Assembly (NCBI GenBank): GCA_030041005.1
Contig: JASHOR010000076.1
Coordinates: 56,968 to 120,967, forward strand
Origin: Xanthobacteraceae bacterium
Lineage (GTDB): Bacteria > Pseudomonadota > Alphaproteobacteria > Rhizobiales > Xanthobacteraceae
Direction: 5' to 3'
Length of the DNA stretch: 64,000 nt
Below the pieces are notes generated by a model. The model searched no databases and was not told the origin of the DNA. It was given only the letters and a program-made list of their open reading frames with translations. Below, one piece after another: positions 1 to 7,893 of the stretch (the stretch's first letter is position 1; each line of letters starts with the position of its first letter). The position numbers and the translations under genes are program-made.

Positions 1-269
1 AGTTGGCGCGTGTTGCGCTCGAACGTGTCCGGCTCCGGTCCGGTATCGAACAAAAGAGTGCGGGCTTCATTGCCGCGATGCGCCGTGACCAGACAGGACA
101 GCCCGTGATTGGCGCAGCAGATGCATTTGCCGGAGAGGACACGCATGCCTTTGCGATGCAAATACGAAAATTCCGGTTCGACATGGCCTGGAACGCTGGA
201 CAGGCTGTCGGTGGCGTTGTCCACGAGGATGTGAATTTCCAGTCGATCGACCGGTTGAAGGGTAGGCAC
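1..269 (-). CDS. MBL-fold metallo-hydrolase, N-terminal part (runs off the left edge)
   Basis: This is the first 89 codons of a gene that continues past the window edge. It reads from a GTG at 269, four bases after the stop of the upstream hydrolase gene, so the two are probably cotranscribed; a GGAAG-type ribosome site lies in the end of that gene. The protein begins with an LEIHILVDNATDSL strand, followed by a KCICCANHGLS segment and LLFDTGPEPDTFERN. These match the start of metallo-beta-lactamase-fold proteins annotated as dihydropterin/ribofuranosylaminobenzene 5'-phosphate synthase-like. The zinc-binding HxHxDH motif would lie outside the window, so substrate and activity cannot be judged. 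Confidence 0.75.
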   Translation of the reverse strand, partial: MPTLQPVDRLEIHILVDNATDSLSSVPGHVEPEFSYLHRKGMRVLSGKCICCANHGLSCLVTAHRGNEARTLLFDTGPEPDTFERNTRQ

Positions 270-273
270 GGCT

Positions 274-1116
274 TTATCTTCCTTCTTCCATGATGTGCGC
301 GCGTAAAACGCCGATATGCGTGATTTCGACTTCGAGCGTATCGCCGGGCGTCATCCACAGCGGCGGGTTTCTGCCGTGGCCGACGCCTTCGGGCGTGCCG
401 GTGGCGATGATGTCGCCGGGCGACAGCGCCGTGAAGTCGGAGCAGAAGGCGACGATCTGCGGGATCGAATAGATCAGCTTGTCGGTGCCGGAGTGCTGTA
501 CCTGCTGCCCGTTCAGCCGCGTGGTGAGCGTCAGCTTGCCCGGATCGGGGATTTCGTCGGTGGTGACGAGCCACGGCCCGAGCGGGCCGGTGCCGGGCCA
601 GTTCTTGCCCGAGGTGACGGAGAATTTCTGGTAGTCGCGAACCGAGCCGTCGACGAAGATCGTATAGCCGGCGACGTGGTCGAGCGCCCGGTCTGGGGGA
701 ATGTGACGGCCGGGCTTGCCGATGACGAGCGCCAGCTCGCCTTCGTAGTCGAAATTGTCGGAGAGTTTCGGGCGGATCATGTCGCCGCCGTGACCGACGA
801 GCGTGTCGGCAAAGCGAACGAACATGCTCGGCTGCCTCGGCAGTTCGCGCCCCACCTCGGCCGCGTGCGAGCGATAATTCACGCCGGCGCAGAGTATTTT
901 GTTGGGCTGCGGGATGACCGGAAGAAATTTTATGTCCGCGAGCGCGCGGTCGGGCTTTGCCGTGCGCGCCGCCTGGCGCATCGCCTCCATGGCGCCGGCT
1001 GCAAGCGCTGCGCGCAGGCTCGGCTGCCCGATTTTATCGTTGAGCGTGACCACCCCGTCGCCGCTTGCGGCGCCGAACAGCACGTGTCCGTCCGTGGCAA
1101 AACTCAAAAGCTTCAT
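274..1116 (-). CDS. Fumarylacetoacetate hydrolase (FAH) family protein
   Basis: A 280-residue FAH-fold enzyme. Members hydrolyse C-C bonds or decarboxylate acylpyruvate-type intermediates of aromatic and sugar-acid catabolism, using a divalent metal. The metal ligands are visible as the FDYEGELALVIGK segment (Glu near 125 and 127) and an Asp near 157, followed by the GPLGPWLVT and ATGTPEGVGHG loops typical of the family. AAAAGGAG lies before the ATG. The MBL-fold gene follows four bases after the stop, suggesting one short catabolic operon. The exact substrate cannot be read from sequence. A second, distinct FAH paralogue lies at 10620-11471. Confidence 0.88.
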   Translation of the reverse strand: MKLLSFATDGHVLFGAASGDGVVTLNDKIGQPSLRAALAAGAMEAMRQAARTAKPDRALADIKFLPVIPQPNKILCAGVNYRSHAAEVGRELPRQPSMFVRFADTLVGHGGDMIRPKLSDNFDYEGELALVIGKPGRHIPPDRALDHVAGYTIFVDGSVRDYQKFSVTSGKNWPGTGPLGPWLVTTDEIPDPGKLTLTTRLNGQQVQHSGTDKLIYSIPQIVAFCSDFTALSPGDIIATGTPEGVGHGRNPPLWMTPGDTLEVEITHIGVLRAHIMEEGR

Positions 1117-1264
1117 CGCCGCGCTCCTTTTGCCCGGCAGTCGGGCAGCTCAGCACGTGCCGTTGATCAAGCGCAGCGAAGCGCGATTCAGCCGATGACG
1201 TGAGGGCCACCCGCGGTGCAACGCCGCCGGGCGCTCGCAACGCGAGGTTTCGGAAGACCGTGCG

Positions 1265-1906
1265 CTAAAACTTGATCATGTCGCTCCGGGTGATCGTCAC
1301 CTGCTTGGCAAAGCCGGGGCCGTGGGCGAGCTGCCAGATGGTCAGTTGCTCGGCGTAGGGACCTTCGCTCGGCAGACCGTCCACCGGGACGATCACCTTG
1401 AACCCGCGCAGCGCCGCTTCGCTGCCGGTGTAGAGGACCGCGCCGTTGCCCGCGGTGCCCGTCACGATAACGGTCTGTATGCCCTTGTCCTTCAGAATCT
1501 TGTCGAGGTCGGTGCCAAGAAATTTATCGGCATGTGCCTTGACCACGGGCTCGTTGCCCAGCGGCGCAACCTCCTTGAGCGTGTCGGCCGCCGTGAAATT
1601 ACCGGCGACACTGTAGATCACTGTCGTCCCGCTCGCGCGCGCCGCATCCAGCATCTTCTTGATCGCCGGCAGGGCGGCGACGCAGCGTGGCTTGTCAGCG
1701 CAATAGAACTTCGGCAGGAAGTCCATCACCAGGAGCGCCGTCGCCTTCGGATCGACCGTGACCGATTTCAGCGCCGGCGGTGGCGGCACCTTGATCGAGC
1801 TCCAATCGGCGATGACGTCAGCCGCGCGCGCGGTCGGGCACTCGATCGCGGTCGCCGCTATGGCCAAGCCGACCGCGGCAAGCAGTGCCGATATTTCGCG
1901 TTTCAT
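1265..1906 (-). CDS. Exported isochorismatase-like protein lacking the catalytic cysteine
   Basis: A 213-residue protein with an N-terminal signal peptide (MKREISALLAAVGLAIA, cleavage near ARAAD) and an isochorismatase/cysteine-hydrolase fold. The start is the ATG at 1906 because GGGAGG precedes it; an in-frame ATG at 1927 lies upstream of that site. The family triad is Asp-Lys-Cys. The Asp (LLVMDFL) and Lys (HADKFLGT) are present, but the nucleophile segment reads TAGNGAVLYT, with Ala where the family has Cys. It may therefore be a non-hydrolytic binding protein or use altered chemistry. A sister gene at 2285-2920 has the same substitution, and a collapsed third copy lies between them. All three run in the same direction. 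Confidence 0.8.
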   Translation of the reverse strand: MKREISALLAAVGLAIAATAIECPTARAADVIADWSSIKVPPPPALKSVTVDPKATALLVMDFLPKFYCADKPRCVAALPAIKKMLDAARASGTTVIYSVAGNFTAADTLKEVAPLGNEPVVKAHADKFLGTDLDKILKDKGIQTVIVTGTAGNGAVLYTGSEAALRGFKVIVPVDGLPSEGPYAEQLTIWQLAHGPGFAKQVTITRSDMIKF

Positions 1907-1955
1907 GTTCGTCCTCCCTTCGTCCAAAAATCTTCGAGTGCGCCTCGCTTAGACA

Positions 1956-1980
1956 CTTCTCCCCGCGGGGGAGAGGTGAG
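1956..1980. repeat. CCTCTCCC-type palindromic hairpin repeat
   Basis: A short palindrome, CTTCTCCCCGCGGGGGAGAG, followed by GTGAG, lies just upstream of the isochorismatase-like gene at 1265-1906. The same core occurs at 7658, 7825, 10591, 38508 and 55487. These are dispersed hairpin repeats; here it lies between two minus-strand genes and could act as a transcript hairpin. Confidence 0.7.
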
Positions 1981-2031
1981 ATTTTCGCGCGCCCGCGATT
2001 TTGCCTCAGCTTAGAATCATCGTGGTCCTGG

Positions 2032-2259
2032 CTAGAACTTGATCCTGGCGGTGGACGTGAGCGTCGTCCGGTTCGCGAGCAGGATGGTTTTTGGGTCGAC
2101 TGTAACGGGCTTCAGCGCCGGAGCCGGCGGCGCCTTGACATTGCTCCATTCGGTCACGACGTCGGCGGCGCGCGCGGAAGACGGCAGCGCTGCACTGCCA
2201 AGCAGCGCTGCGGTCATGGCGGTGACGCTGCAGACTAGCAAAACGAGTTTCATCGCCAT
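2032..2259 (-). pseudogene. Collapsed third isochorismatase-like copy (internal deletion)
   Basis: A 75-codon frame made of the two ends of the neighbouring exported isochorismatase-like proteins. It has a signal peptide and a mature start (ADVVTEWSNVKAPPAPALKP, then VTVDPKTILL) closely matching the start of the 1265-1906 product. It then passes directly into TLTSTARIKF, the C-terminal motif shared by both full copies (TLTTVDRIKF in the 2285-2920 product). About 145 residues, including the whole catalytic core, are missing, yet frame and stop are kept. This is most simply an internal deletion in a tandem copy. It could still be made as a small exported peptide. An assembly collapse between similar tandem copies is the other explanation. 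Confidence 0.7.
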
Positions 2260-2284
2260 CTCCGCGCCGAGCTGCCAAGCGCGT

Positions 2285-2920
2285 TCAGAACTTGATCCTA
2301 TCGACCGTTGTCAGCGTGATCTTGCTGGAGATGACGGGCGCGTTGGCCATGTTCCATACCGCCGATTGTTCGGCGTAGAGGTTGTCGGACGATATTCCGT
2401 CGATGGGAACGATCACACTGAATCCGCGCTGCGCGGCTTCGCTGGCCGTTCCGAACACGGCGCCATTGGCGGCGCTCCCTACCGTGATGACGGTCTTGAT
2501 CCCCTTGTCCTTGAGTGTCTTTTCCAGGTTGGTGCCGATGAATTTGTCGAGAAAGGCGACGACGAATGGCTCGCCGCCCTGCGGCGCGACCTGGGCCCAA
2601 ATGTTCTTTTCAGTATTTTTCCCGTAAGCCGAATAGACCACAAACATGTGGTGGGCGCGCGCCTCGTCGAGCAGCTTCTTGACGACCGGAAGCGAAGCCA
2701 TGCAGCGCTTGCCGTGTTCGGGATTGCAATTCGAATGGAGGAAATCGAGCATCAAGAGCGCGGTGTCTGTCGTGTTCACAGTCACCGTCTTCGGCGTTGG
2801 AGGCGACGGAGCCTTTACGTTCGCCCATTCGTCAATGATCGAGGCCGCATTTGCGGTCGAGGCGGCAAGGCCGAACGCCGCCGCCAGTGTCAAGGCCGAA
2901 AGCCATTTCGCGTGTTTCAT
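2285..2920 (-). CDS. Exported isochorismatase-like protein lacking the catalytic cysteine (paralogue)
   Basis: A 211-residue paralogue of the 1265-1906 product. The start is placed at the ATG at 2920, which is preceded by GGGGAGTAAAGGG and opens a good signal peptide (MKHAKWLSALTLAAAFGLA, cleavage near ANAAS). The isochorismatase fold is recognisable: the Asp in LLMLDFL and the Lys in LDKFIGTNLEK. The nucleophile position reads SAANGAVFGT, again with Ala instead of Cys. Both copies share the mature N-terminal motif (D/I)EWxNVKAPxPP and the end IKF. The conserved fold with a shared missing nucleophile suggests that the loss predates the duplication. Confidence 0.8.
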   Translation of the reverse strand: MKHAKWLSALTLAAAFGLAASTANAASIIDEWANVKAPSPPTPKTVTVNTTDTALLMLDFLHSNCNPEHGKRCMASLPVVKKLLDEARAHHMFVVYSAYGKNTEKNIWAQVAPQGGEPFVVAFLDKFIGTNLEKTLKDKGIKTVITVGSAANGAVFGTASEAAQRGFSVIVPIDGISSDNLYAEQSAVWNMANAPVISSKITLTTVDRIKF

Positions 2921-3142
2921 CCCTTTACTCCCCGTGGTAGCCGAGCCGCTTCTTCGGCTCGGTGCGATGGCGTGAACCGCAGGCATCGATATCTATTCCA
3001 GACCGTTTTGCCCGTGCGTGCAATGCCCAGCTTGCCGCTGCCGGCGCCGAGCCAGTTGACGCATGGACGAAACCTGCTGTGCGCGCCAATATGACAATAA
3101 CCGGGAGCTCGGCGGAAACAACCGCTGGTATAAGGAGGCGTC

Positions 3143-4096
3143 ATGGATATCAAGGTGGGGCGGCAGGCCATTGCCGAGGCGAGCACGAAGCTGAGCAACT
3201 GGGGCCGCTGGGGCAAGGATGATCAGGTCGGCACGCTCAATCACGTGCGCCCGGAGGACATCGTCAAGGCCGCAAGCCTCATCCGTACCGGCAAGGTATT
3301 CGCGCTCGGTATTCCGCTTGACCGCGACGGTCCGCAGACCGGGCTATTCGGGGGCCGTTTCAATCCGATTCACCAGATGCTGGCGACCGGCACCGACGCC
3401 ATCGCCGGCCAGCAGGATTGGAACAGGATCCGCTACGCCGACGATACGCTGATGCTGTGCGTACAAGGGGCCACGCATTGGGATGCGCTCGGGCATGTGT
3501 TCTACGAGGACAAGACCTACAACGGTCACGACGCCAAGCTGATCGACTCCAGGGGCTTGAGCGTGCTCGGCATCGAGCACTCGAAGAACAAGATGGTCGG
3601 CCGCGGCGTCCTGCTCGACATCGCCCGCTTCCGCGGTGTGCCGTGGATGGCGGACGGCGAGAGCATTTCCAACGACGAACTCGACAAATGCGCCAAGGAC
3701 CAGAACGTCTCGATCGGCCGCGGCGACTTCGTGATCGTGCGGACCGGGCAGATGGAGCGCTGTCTATCGGAAAAGGAATGGGGCGGCTACGCCGGCGGCG
3801 ACGCGCCCGGCGTCAAGTTCGAGAATTGCTACTGGTGCCAGGAGAAGGAAATCGCGGCAATCTGCACCGATACCTGGGGCGTCGAAGTGCGGCCGAACGA
3901 GACCGGGGACGCCAACCAGCCGTGGCACTGGGTGGTGATCCCGGCCATGGGCTTGTGCATGGGCGAGATTTTCTATCTCAAGGAGCTCGCCGAAGATTGC
4001 GCCGAAGACGGCGTCTACGAATTTTTCTTCTGCGGTCCGCCGCTGGTCATCACCGGCGCCACCGGCTCGCCGATCAACCCGCAGGCGATCAAATGA
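3143..4096 (+). CDS. Cyclase family protein (kynurenine-formamidase-like hydrolase)
   Basis: A 317-residue member of the metal-dependent cyclase/formamidase family (PF04199 type), with members that hydrolyse formylkynurenine, isatin and related cyclic or acyl substrates. The metal-binding segment THWDALGH sits at residues 111-118, matching the family HxGTHxDxPxH signature in reduced form; GRGVLLDIARFRG and GDFVIVRTG are further family landmarks. AAGGAGG lies seven bases before the ATG. It is transcribed away from the isochorismatase-like genes and ends at a strong terminator. The protein is longer than simple kynurenine formamidases (about 210 aa), placing it in the longer cyclase subgroup of unassigned substrate. 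Confidence 0.85.
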   Translation: MDIKVGRQAIAEASTKLSNWGRWGKDDQVGTLNHVRPEDIVKAASLIRTGKVFALGIPLDRDGPQTGLFGGRFNPIHQMLATGTDAIAGQQDWNRIRYADDTLMLCVQGATHWDALGHVFYEDKTYNGHDAKLIDSRGLSVLGIEHSKNKMVGRGVLLDIARFRGVPWMADGESISNDELDKCAKDQNVSIGRGDFVIVRTGQMERCLSEKEWGGYAGGDAPGVKFENCYWCQEKEIAAICTDTWGVEVRPNETGDANQPWHWVVIPAMGLCMGEIFYLKELAEDCAEDGVYEFFFCGPPLVITGATGSPINPQAIK

Positions 4097-4208
4097 TGCT
4101 GCATCCGGGCGGGCCCGACAAGCGACCCGGCGGCGGGTCTGGCTGATTGTCGCAATCCTGCGATTCGCCAACAAACAGCCGTGACGCCGTCGCTTTTGTC
4201 GGTCGCGC

Positions 4209-4242
4209 AAACGGGGGCGACGGCTTATCGCCCCCGTTTTTG
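4209..4242 (+). terminator. Rho-independent terminator after the cyclase gene
   Basis: A perfect 10-bp stem, ACGGGGGCGA at 4211-4220 with its complement at 4228-4237 and a 7-base loop, runs straight into TTTTT. It lies between two convergent genes and can stop the cyclase transcript; the AA before the left arm makes weaker use by the opposite strand possible. Confidence 0.85.
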
Positions 4243-4279
4243 CGTCCTGCGTGCACTCCTGTCTGTCGTCGGCTTTGGC

Positions 4280-5239
4280 TCAAGCCGAAATCGGGTAGAG
4301 CGCTTTCTCGCCGCGAAGCACCCGTGCGACGTCGCTTGCGCATTTGCTCTGCAGTTCTTCCAGCGCCTCGACCGAATAGAACGCCGTGTGCGGCGTGAGA
4401 ATTACATTGTCACGGCCGAGCAGCGGCGAATCCTTGGCCAGCGGTTCGGTTGTCACTACGTCGAGCGCCGCGCCGCCGAGGCGGCCGGAATCGAGCGCTG
4501 CGACGAGCGCCGCTTCATCGACCAGCGGGCCGCGTGCGGTATTGATGAGGAATGCGCCGGTTTTCATTTTGGCGAAGGCCGTGGCGTTCACAAGGCCGCG
4601 CGTCGCCGGCAACAATGGCGCGTGCACCGAAAGAAAATCGGAGCGCGCCAGAAGGTCGTCGAAGCCAACATTTTCGACGCCAGCGGCGACAAGGATGTCC
4701 GCCGCGACGTAAGGATCGTGGGTGAGGACTTTGAGACCGAAAGCCTTGGCCTTGGGCGCGAGCGCACGAGGAATGTTGCCGAAGCCGAGCAGGCCGAGTG
4801 TTTGGCCTTCCAGGCGGCGCAGCGGCACAAGCGGCGGTACTTCCCAGCGGTCGGATTGCACCAGCTTATTGGCAAGCACGACCTTGCGGGCGAGCGCAAG
4901 GAGCAGCGCCATGGCATGGTCGGAGACTTCGCGCAGGCAATAATCCGGCACGTAATTGACCGCGATGCCGAGAGCTTTGGCCGCCGGCAGGTCGATGTTG
5001 TCGACTCCAAGCCCGAAGCGCCCGATCGCCTTGCAGCGTTTGAGCCGGCGGAGCAGATCGGCCGGCAGCTTGGCGTAGGTGACGAGAATTGCGTCGGCAT
5101 CGCGCGCGACGGCGAGAATGTCGTCGGCGCTCGGGCTCTTCGCCATGCGATATTCCGGATCGAGCCGAGCCAGCGCCTGCTTCGCCGGATCGAGCGAAGG
5201 AAACGGGCTGTCGGTAATGGCGATGAGCGTGCGGGGCAT
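4280..5239 (-). CDS. D-2-hydroxyacid dehydrogenase (CtBP/SerA-like)
   Basis: A 319-residue NAD-dependent 2-hydroxyacid dehydrogenase, closest in look to the bacterial C-terminal-binding-protein-like subgroup. The Rossmann motif is LGLLGFGNIPRA near residue 150. The catalytic Arg lies in INTARGPLVDE, the Glu in the VVTTEPL region and the His in LTPHTAFYS, so the Arg-Glu-His triad is complete. It would reduce a 2-keto acid or oxidise a D-2-hydroxyacid in the cytoplasm. It faces the cyclase gene across the terminator. A second enzyme of the same superfamily follows upstream at 5341-6369, separated by a palindromic repeat, so the two may or may not share a transcript. Confidence 0.88.
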   Translation of the reverse strand: MPRTLIAITDSPFPSLDPAKQALARLDPEYRMAKSPSADDILAVARDADAILVTYAKLPADLLRRLKRCKAIGRFGLGVDNIDLPAAKALGIAVNYVPDYCLREVSDHAMALLLALARKVVLANKLVQSDRWEVPPLVPLRRLEGQTLGLLGFGNIPRALAPKAKAFGLKVLTHDPYVAADILVAAGVENVGFDDLLARSDFLSVHAPLLPATRGLVNATAFAKMKTGAFLINTARGPLVDEAALVAALDSGRLGGAALDVVTTEPLAKDSPLLGRDNVILTPHTAFYSVEALEELQSKCASDVARVLRGEKALYPISA

Positions 5240-5260
5240 CTTGAAACTCCGACTTTTAGC

Positions 5261-5340
5261 TCGTCATGTCCGGGCTTGACGCGGGCATCCATCGGCCGTT
5301 GCCGCAGCATGGATTGCCGGGTCAAGCCCGGCAATGACGA
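5261..5340. repeat. 80-bp palindromic intergenic repeat
   Basis: Imperfect 32-nt inverted arms, beginning TCGTCATGTCCGGGCTTGAC and ending GGGTCAAGCCCGGCAATGACGA, fill the whole gap between the two dehydrogenase genes. The arm sequence (GCCGGGCTTGACCCGGC-like) is a common dispersed repeat in Bradyrhizobiaceae-type genomes. It would form a long hairpin in the transcript. Confidence 0.8.
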
Positions 5341-6369
5341 TTAAAGAGCAAACACCTGCGGATTGACGCAGTTCGGCAGTTTGTGCCCGCCGAGGAAGGC
5401 CAAAATATTGTCGACCACGATGCCGGCCATCGCCTCGCGTGTTTCGGGAGTGGCGCTGCCGAGATGCGGGGTGAGCACGACGTTTGCCAGTTTCTTCAGC
5501 GCGGCATCGATTTTCGGCTCACGCTCGAACACGTCGAGACCGGCGCCGGCAATCTGTTTGTTCGCCAGCGCGCGCACGAGCGCCGTCTCGTCGACAATCG
5601 CGCCCCGCGCGGTATTGATGAGAAACGCCGTGTTCTTCATCAGGCCGAGTTCGCGCGCGCCGATTTGATGCCGCGTCTGTTCGTTCAGCGGGGAATGCAG
5701 GGATACGAAGTCGGATTCGCGCAGCAACCGATCGAACGGCACGTAGACGAGGCCGGCCTCACGCTCCTCCTTTTCCGGCTTACGTCGCGGCGTCCAATAG
5801 AGAACGCGCATGGAAAAGCCGCGCGCACGCCGCGCCACCGCCTTGCCGATCAGGCCGCCGCCGCCCACGAGTCCGATGGTCTTGCCGTACACCAGCGAGC
5901 CCAACAGATAGGCCGATTGGCCGCCCGGAAACTTGCCGGCGCGCGCCAGGCGGTCGCCTTCCAGGATGCGGCGCGCGACTGCGAGCGTCAGGCCGAAGGT
6001 GAGATCGGCGGTCGCTTCCGTCGTGATCGGGGCGGTCACCGTGACGGGGATCCGCCGCGCAGTGGCGGTCGCGACATCGATATTGGAAGGCGTGATCGAC
6101 TGCGCCGCGATCAGGCGCAGATGCGGATTGGCCTCGATCACCTCGCGATCGATTGTGTCGTGCAGCAAACAGAACAGGATGTCGCTCCGGCGCACCTGGG
6201 CGATCAGCGTGCGCTTGGGAATGATCCGGTGCGAGTCGGCAAACACCGCAACCCGCGCCACCGCGCGCAGCCGCTTGAGCGCGCGCTCGGAAACCGGTTG
6301 AGTGACGAAGATGCGCGGGCGGGGGTTGCTTGAGCGCATCAGGCCGACCTTTTGCAATGGTTTTGCCAT
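5341..6369 (-). CDS. D-2-hydroxyacid dehydrogenase (glycerate/gluconate type)
   Basis: A 342-residue NAD(P)-dependent 2-hydroxyacid dehydrogenase. The start at 6369 gives MAKPLQKVGL, and its ATG shares its A with the TGA stop of the upstream PEP-utilising gene (TGATG), so translation is probably coupled. The frame is open further upstream, but only as Arg-rich shadow sequence. The nucleotide-binding motif reads TIGLVGGGGLIGKAVARRA. The catalytic Arg is in INTARGAIVDE, Glu in FEREP and His in LTPHLGSAT. The family interconverts 2-keto acids and D-2-hydroxyacids such as glyoxylate, hydroxypyruvate or 2-ketogluconate; the substrate is not decided here. Coupling to a PEP-synthase-like gene suggests a step feeding pyruvate or PEP metabolism. 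Confidence 0.87.
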   Translation of the reverse strand: MAKPLQKVGLMRSSNPRPRIFVTQPVSERALKRLRAVARVAVFADSHRIIPKRTLIAQVRRSDILFCLLHDTIDREVIEANPHLRLIAAQSITPSNIDVATATARRIPVTVTAPITTEATADLTFGLTLAVARRILEGDRLARAGKFPGGQSAYLLGSLVYGKTIGLVGGGGLIGKAVARRARGFSMRVLYWTPRRKPEKEEREAGLVYVPFDRLLRESDFVSLHSPLNEQTRHQIGARELGLMKNTAFLINTARGAIVDETALVRALANKQIAGAGLDVFEREPKIDAALKKLANVVLTPHLGSATPETREAMAGIVVDNILAFLGGHKLPNCVNPQVFAL

Positions 6370-7640
6370 CACGCGACCCATCGTACGATGCCGGCGACGC
6401 CATCGACCGCAACCTGGGCGCCGTCGGGGATGCGCCGGGTCGCCTCCTCGACGCCAAGCACCATCGGAATGCCGCGCTCGCGGGCGAGCGAAGCGAGGTG
6501 CGAGGTCGAGCCCCCAAGCTCGGCGACCACGCCCGCGACGCGCTGCAGGATATGCGAGAGCGCCGGGCCGGCGACGCGCGTGACCAGGACGTCGCCGGGA
6601 GCGACGCGAGACAGTTCGCATTCGCAATTGATCACCGCGGCCCTGCCCGAACCCCAGCCGATGCCGGCGGGATGGCCGCTAAGGCCTGGATGCTTGAGCC
6701 AGATTTCGTCCGGTACATGCGGCTCCTGGACGTGCAACGGTCTTGCCTGCAGGAGCTTGAAGCCTTCGTCGTCGAGCGCCCACTCGATCTCAACCGGCAT
6801 GGCGAGGGTGTCTTCGGCCTTGCGCATCAGCCGGCCGAGCGTGGTCGCCTGTCCGGCCTGCAAGCACGGCGCGCGGGCAAGGTCCTCCGCCACGGCCTGC
6901 GCCGCGGTGCCGGCACCGTGCATGCAGGCCTCGCGATGGTGCTTGCGGCCGGCATGGTTCGTGCGCACAAAGCCGTGGCGGCTGAGCACGATGCGATCCG
7001 GAACCACCTCGCCTTGCGCAATGGTCGAACCCAGTCCCCAAGTGGCCGAGAGCAGCATCTGATCGTCGGCGGTCTCGCTCAAGCCGCCGCCCGCGACGCG
7101 CGCGGCGACGAGCGGCTGCACCAACACGGCCATCGCGGTGTCGGTCGGATGGAGATCGTATTGCGCCATGGAGCGGCGTGCATTGGTGGTCCACAGCGCC
7201 GCCCAGCAGGCGCGCAATGCAATGAGGAACTCCGCGTCGTCGCTGACGCCGAGAAAGCTTTCGAACTGACCGGCGAAATTGGCGCCGGCGCGATCCTCGA
7301 TCAGTGCCGACGAGCGCACTGCCGCGGGCTTTCGCAGGGCGCGCCAAGCCGCAAGGACGTCGGCGAGCACGTCCGGCGCGATGTCGCTCTGGTAGAGCGC
7401 AAGCCTGATTTCGACCGAGAGCTTGCGCTGCGTCGTTGCATCCGCCTGGGCATAGGCGCGCAGCGCGTCAGCCAGGCCGAGATGCCCGATTTGCCGCCGG
7501 TATGCATCGGCCGCGATACAGAAGCCGGCGGGCGTCGGCAGGCCGGCTTGCGCAAGCCGCGCCAGATTCGCCGCCTTCGGCCCGACCCGCTCGGGGTCGC
7601 TTGCGGCGCGATCGGTAAGCGGAACAACAAAATGACCCAT
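6369..7640 (-). CDS. Half-size PEP-synthase-like protein: ATP-grasp domain plus phosphohistidine domain
   Basis: A 423-residue protein with two of the domains of PEP synthase, pyruvate phosphate dikinase and rifampin phosphotransferase. Residues about 15-310 are the ATP-grasp nucleotide-binding domain (GPKAANLARLAQAGLPTPAG at the start, RSSALIEDRAGANFAGQFES, and VEIEWALDDEGFKLLQARPL). Residues about 330-423 are the swivelling phosphohistidine domain, with the reactive His in GGSTSHLASLARERGIP. No PEP/pyruvate-binding barrel or antibiotic-binding domain follows. The final acceptor is therefore either supplied by a partner or lies in the small remaining regions. The downstream dehydrogenase gene overlaps it by one base. 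Such two-domain proteins exist in databases, but their reaction is generally unassigned. Confidence 0.8.
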   Translation of the reverse strand: MGHFVVPLTDRAASDPERVGPKAANLARLAQAGLPTPAGFCIAADAYRRQIGHLGLADALRAYAQADATTQRKLSVEIRLALYQSDIAPDVLADVLAAWRALRKPAAVRSSALIEDRAGANFAGQFESFLGVSDDAEFLIALRACWAALWTTNARRSMAQYDLHPTDTAMAVLVQPLVAARVAGGGLSETADDQMLLSATWGLGSTIAQGEVVPDRIVLSRHGFVRTNHAGRKHHREACMHGAGTAAQAVAEDLARAPCLQAGQATTLGRLMRKAEDTLAMPVEIEWALDDEGFKLLQARPLHVQEPHVPDEIWLKHPGLSGHPAGIGWGSGRAAVINCECELSRVAPGDVLVTRVAGPALSHILQRVAGVVAELGGSTSHLASLARERGIPMVLGVEEATRRIPDGAQVAVDGVAGIVRWVA

Positions 7641-7657
7641 CGCGATTCCACGGCGCG

Positions 7658-7678
7658 CCTCTCCCTTGCGGAGAGAGG
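7658..7678. repeat. CCTCTCCC-type palindromic hairpin repeat
   Basis: Palindrome CCTCTCCCTTGCGGAGAGAGG just upstream of the PEP-synthase-like gene. The surrounding gap 7641-7893 holds three copies of this hairpin family (here, at 7825 and around 7866) and no recognisable gene. Confidence 0.65.
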
Positions 7679-7824
7679 CATAGGCGCCCTTCCGGCGCCG
7701 TTATTCAAAAACGCCAATGCGAAGCATTGGCTACGGAGCAACTTTAGCTGCGAGCCGGGAGAGGGGATCAATCCTCAAAGTCAGTTCCCCATCACCCGAC
7801 TTTTTCGCTTCGCTCAAAAGTCGA

Positions 7825-7890
7825 CCTCTCCCCACCGGGGAGAGGTGAGGATGAATCGACGCCTCCTCTCCCCGCAAGCGAGGCGAGGGA
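7825..7890. repeat. Two CCTCTCCC-type palindromic hairpins, near the 3' end of the M24 gene
   Basis: The first, at 7825-7845, has perfect 9-bp arms (CCTCTCCCC / GGGGAGAGG) with a 3-base loop. The second, at about 7866-7890, is degenerate (CCTCTCCCCGCAAGCGAGGCGAGGG). They lie immediately downstream of the minus-strand M24 gene and could serve as its transcript-end hairpin. Confidence 0.65.
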
Positions 7891-7893
7891 AGT

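Noticed and set aside
316..1203. Plus-strand open frame opposite the first FAH gene
   Set aside because: Antisense to a clear FAH-family enzyme with good ribosome site; the plus frame is a compositional by-product.
4181..5344. Plus-strand open frame opposite the 2-hydroxyacid dehydrogenase
   Set aside because: It crosses a strong terminator and the 80-bp palindrome, has no recognisable domain and mirrors a real gene.
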